Below, in pieces: positions 61,681 to 64,000 of a stretch of DNA of 64,000 nucleotides. This DNA is from Phyllobacterium phragmitis. GTDB taxonomy: Bacteria > Pseudomonadota > Alphaproteobacteria > Rhizobiales > Rhizobiaceae. Below the pieces are notes generated by a model. It was not told the DNA's origin. It saw nothing but the letters and a program-made list of their open reading frames with translations, and did no database searches. Position 1 is the stretch's first letter. Each line of letters begins with the position of its first letter. The position numbers and the translations under genes were made by a program. The DNA lies in contig NZ_PVBR01000001.1 of NCBI RefSeq assembly GCF_002980495.1, positions 248,001 through 312,000 of the forward strand, written 5' to 3'.

Positions 61681-62607
61681 CTACCGGATCTCCAGAACCT
61701 TCACACATGAATCGAGATCGTTCGTCGCCAGATGCGCGTAGCGCATAGTCATCTGCAATGTCTGGTGGCCGAGCCACATCTGGACGCGCCTGATGTCGAT
61801 CCCGCCGCGCACCAGGCGCGAGGCGCAGGTATGGCGCAGAATATGCGGCACCACCTGATCATCGGCACTGAGTCCCACATCGATCTTCGAATCGTTCCAG
61901 ATCGCGCGATAGCGGACCTGGTTGAGCATGGAGAACGGACCCTTTAGCCCGATATGCGGCATGTCGACGGCCTTGCGCGCGCGCTTCGTCAGCGGCACGG
62001 TACGGCTGCGGTTGGATTTGGTCAGCCAGAAGGTGACGCGGTGGTCCTGGATATCGTTCCAGGTGAGGCCGATCGCTTCGCCGAGCCGGCATCCGGTATC
62101 GACGAGAAACACCGAAAGACGATAGCTTTCCTCGCAGCGGCTCTTGATCGCCGCGAAAAGACGCTTTTCCTCGTCATGTTCGAGGAAGCGGATTCGCCCC
62201 GCCCGCTCTTTTTGCCGGATGAATTCCGGCAGGCTGAAGATATCCCCCATCTTGTACGCCTTCCGCAGCAGTTTGCTCAGCGCCGCCATCTTTCTATTGA
62301 TGGTTGCATTGCTGTTGCCGCGTTCACGAAGCGTACCGATGATCCGATCGAGCATTTCCTGGCTGAAGCCGCTGAAACGCTCCCCCTTCAGTATCTCGTC
62401 AATTTCGCCGAGAAACGACCGCACATTGTATTTGTGTGAGCCGTCATCCCAGAGAATGCTGATATACCGCCCGGTCAATTCGGCGAGCGAATGCTGGTTG
62501 ACAAGCCTGTGGGTCGTGCATTGAGACGATGTATACTGCAGATTGTAACCGATGATCGGCGTATACATCTCGCCGCTTTCAGCGGCTCTGTCTTCCAAGA
62601 TACTCAT
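61681..62607 (-). CDS. Solitary tyrosine recombinase (phage-type integrase)
   Basis: A 308-residue site-specific recombinase. An N-terminal SAM-like domain covers about residues 35-120. The catalytic set appears complete: R174 (GCRLGEAIG), H255-xx-R258 (PHILRHT), H281 (WLGHQT) and Y290 (MRYAHL). The protein is intact. There is no neighbouring excisionase, repressor or phage structural gene and no tRNA beside it, so the element it belonged to cannot be defined. The starts at M1 or M14 are both possible. Confidence 0.9.
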   Translation of the reverse strand: MSILEDRAAESGEMYTPIIGYNLQYTSSQCTTHRLVNQHSLAELTGRYISILWDDGSHKYNVRSFLGEIDEILKGERFSGFSQEMLDRIIGTLRERGNSNATINRKMAALSKLLRKAYKMGDIFSLPEFIRQKERAGRIRFLEHDEEKRLFAAIKSRCEESYRLSVFLVDTGCRLGEAIGLTWNDIQDHRVTFWLTKSNRSRTVPLTKRARKAVDMPHIGLKGPFSMLNQVRYRAIWNDSKIDVGLSADDQVVPHILRHTCASRLVRGGIDIRRVQMWLGHQTLQMTMRYAHLATNDLDSCVKVLEIR

Positions 62608-62840
62608 TATCCCCCCAGCCGTTCTGCCCGGCGGAAAGCATTAGTGAAACAATTGAAGAAATACAAGATAAGGTCGCTAATCTTTTGCATCGACATACCC
62701 ATTGGCTGTTGCAAATGGACTTGCCCCTCACAAGCTGATGATTTCCCCAACTCTCCTGAGTATCGATCCCTTTCGTCTGGTCCCCACCAGTTCTGTCAGT
62801 CATTCGCCCACGCATGCGTGAACACAGTTCCAAAACGAAA

Positions 62841-62868
62841 AACGCCAGCGGTGTTACCCGCTGGCGTT
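62841..62868 (-). terminator. Rho-independent terminator of the porin gene
   Basis: AACGCCAGCGG and CCGCTGGCGTT pair with a 6-nt loop. Read on the minus strand the stem is followed by TTTCGTTTTGG. It lies 25 nt after the porin stop codon. Confidence 0.85.
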
Positions 62869-62892
62869 CTATGGTCTTAAAGCGTCATCCGA

Positions 62893-64000
62893 TTAGAACG
62901 AGCGCTGGAAGCGGATCATGCCGCCCCAGACATCGTCGTCAGTGCCGGACAGATCTTCCGAAGCCTTGTAGTACAGGACTTCCGGGGTGATCGTGAAGCC
63001 GGGAACGAGCTGGTAAGCAACGTTGGCTGCAACGGCGAGCTGTTCAGCATCGTCGAAGGAAACCTGCGCGTTGAAGGTTGCCTTGTCGGTCAGCTTGTAG
63101 CTTGCGCCAACCCAGCCGGCCCAGTCACCACCCCACGAAGCGTAGAAGTTGTCGCGGAAGTGAGCGTAATCGCCATCCGACTGCCAAGCACCCATCACGA
63201 AGATGGAGAAGGCATCGGTGATGTTAACGTCAGCGCGAACCTTGGCGGCCCACTCTTCATAGTTGGAGTCGTAACCGGCGACGGCGCCGATCGAACCCCA
63301 GCCCTGAGCCCACTTCAGACCGCCGACGATATGCGGCGTGTAGCTGTCGATGGTGTACTCTCCTGCACCCTGTTCGAGCGAGACAATGGCAGAGATGCCG
63401 TTGCCGCCGGTGAAGGTGTAGCTGATGAGCGTGGTGTCGTAGCCGTTCGGCTCGATCACGTCATCGTTGATGACGTTGCCGGCGTAGCCGAGGAAGGTAC
63501 GGAACGCGGTTTCGTCCTTACCGATGCGCAGGCCGCCCAGTTCGATATAGGCGAAGTTCAGCGTGACGTCGTCGTTCGAAGCGAATGCGCCGTAACCGAA
63601 ACCATTTCCGTCAGCGTCTTCGAAACGAGCGTTGTCATTGTTCGTGTCCCACTGGAAGCGGGTCTCGGTGTAGGTGCGCAGCGTGCCGAGTTCGGTTTCC
63701 GAAGCGGTGTGCGTGCGCAGCGTGAAGCGCAGGCGCTTGCGCCAGGTGTCATTGTAATTGATGTCACCGTTGTCCCGGAAATCCTTGCGGTCGAGACCCT
63801 GTGCACCGAGCGCGTCGCCGGCGCCCATGTCGTAGCGCAGATATCCGGAGATACGCAGGCAGGTTTCGGTACCGGGGATGTAGAAATAGCCGGCGCCATA
63901 AGCATCGCAGACGCGGACATATTCAACGGGTTCCGGCTCGGCATAGACGACAGCGTCGGCAGCACGAGCGCCGGAGACTGCGACGAGAGCCGCAGCGGAG
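62893..64000 (-). CDS. Omp2-family porin (Porin_2), 5' end outside window
   Basis: An outer-membrane beta-barrel porin; the first codons lie beyond the right edge. The visible N-terminus shows the end of the signal peptide (GARAADA) followed by [20 protein letters not shown], with a possible Cys pair (VCDAYGAG...[14 protein letters not shown]), a hallmark of Brucella and rhizobial porins. The barrel ends in the classical aromatic C-terminus FQRSF. It aligns in pattern with Brucella Omp2a/Omp2b but many loops differ, so the organism need not be a Brucella species. The strong terminator at 62841 ends the gene. Confidence 0.95.
   Translation of the reverse strand, partial: SAAALVAVSGARAADAVVYAEPEPVEYVRVCDAYGAGYFYIPGTETCLRISGYLRYDMGAGDALGAQGLDRKDFRDNGDINYNDTWRKRLRFTLRTHTASETELGTLRTYTETRFQWDTNNDNARFEDADGNGFGYGAFASNDDVTLNFAYIELGGLRIGKDETAFRTFLGYAGNVINDDVIEPNGYDTTLISYTFTGGNGISAIVSLEQGAGEYTIDSYTPHIVGGLKWAQGWGSIGAVAGYDSNYEEWAAKVRADVNITDAFSIFVMGAWQSDGDYAHFRDNFYASWGGDWAGWVGASYKLTDKATFNAQVSFDDAEQLAVAANVAYQLVPGFTITPEVLYYKASEDLSGTDDDVWGGMIRFQRSF

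Noticed and set aside
1739-62607. One large prophage from the terminase to the integrase
   Set aside because: The integrase is 44 kb from the last structural gene with housekeeping operons between. The structural genes follow GTA order and have no repressor, replication or lysis cassette.
1-64000. tRNA, rRNA or riboswitch genes
   Set aside because: Reading the intergenic regions on both strands I saw no TTCGAATC-like T-arm with a matching acceptor stem, no rRNA and no known riboswitch core. A covariance-model scan would be needed to exclude small RNAs.

Overview
The window looks like a chromosomal segment of a Brucella/Ochrobactrum-type alphaproteobacterium (Brucellaceae or a close Hyphomicrobiales relative). 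The evidence is a Brucella-style Omp2-family porin at the right edge, a FeuP/FeuQ two-component pair, the rhizobial cycHJKL order of cytochrome c maturation genes, a GTA hub protein of the family named after Brucella BR0599, a PleC-type cell-cycle kinase, and many RIME-like palindromic intergenic repeats typical of the Rhizobiales. All assignments were made by reading the sequence; no database search was run.

Layout. 1-1379: start of a class A penicillin-binding protein (minus strand, runs off the left edge). 1739-17269: a gene transfer agent (GTA)-like head-tail cluster in RcGTA order: small and large terminase, portal, small membrane protein, prohead protease, capsid, connectors, tail terminator, tail tube, chaperones, short tape measure, distal tail, hub, NlpC/P60 hydrolase, 1275-residue tail protein, and a small holin-like protein. 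Six palindromic elements divide it into seven translationally compact modules. 17369-28527: a feuN-like gene with feuPQ, a lipoprotein, cycHJKL, htrA and a second two-component system. 28724-37575: glnE, a 53-residue ORF, a PleC-type kinase with a striking cluster of GANTC sites upstream, and pepN. 37841-47757: two transporters, a uracil-DNA glycosylase lacking two of four Fe-S cysteines, ETF-ubiquinone oxidoreductase, an EEP-family nuclease, two coupled small membrane proteins, AMP nucleosidase, a GST and a DUF2147 protein. 48189-58654: leucine/isovalerate catabolism genes (ivd, MCC beta, MCC alpha) split by unrelated genes, including an A+T-rich ORC/STAND-like ATPase that looks acquired. 59025-64000: a secreted Cys-motif repeat protein, a DUF423 membrane protein, a HisC-like aminotransferase, a solitary tyrosine recombinase and the porin (5' end beyond the right edge).

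Functional links. The GTA cluster encodes most of a small tailed particle but no visible integrase, repressor or replication gene, so it reads as a domesticated element. ETF-QO would take electrons from isovaleryl-CoA dehydrogenase by way of ETF, and a LiuR-like palindrome lies upstream of ETF-QO. CycHJKL, HtrA and FeuN/P/Q all concern the periplasm and envelope.

The most interesting items are the modular GTA cluster with repeats at its module borders (one repeat supplies the C-terminus of the tail hydrolase), the GANTC cluster upstream of pleC, the isolated A+T-rich ATPase, the pair of coupled small membrane ORFs upstream of amn, and the non-canonical uracil-DNA glycosylase. No CRISPR array, rRNA, recognisable tRNA or insertion sequence was seen.
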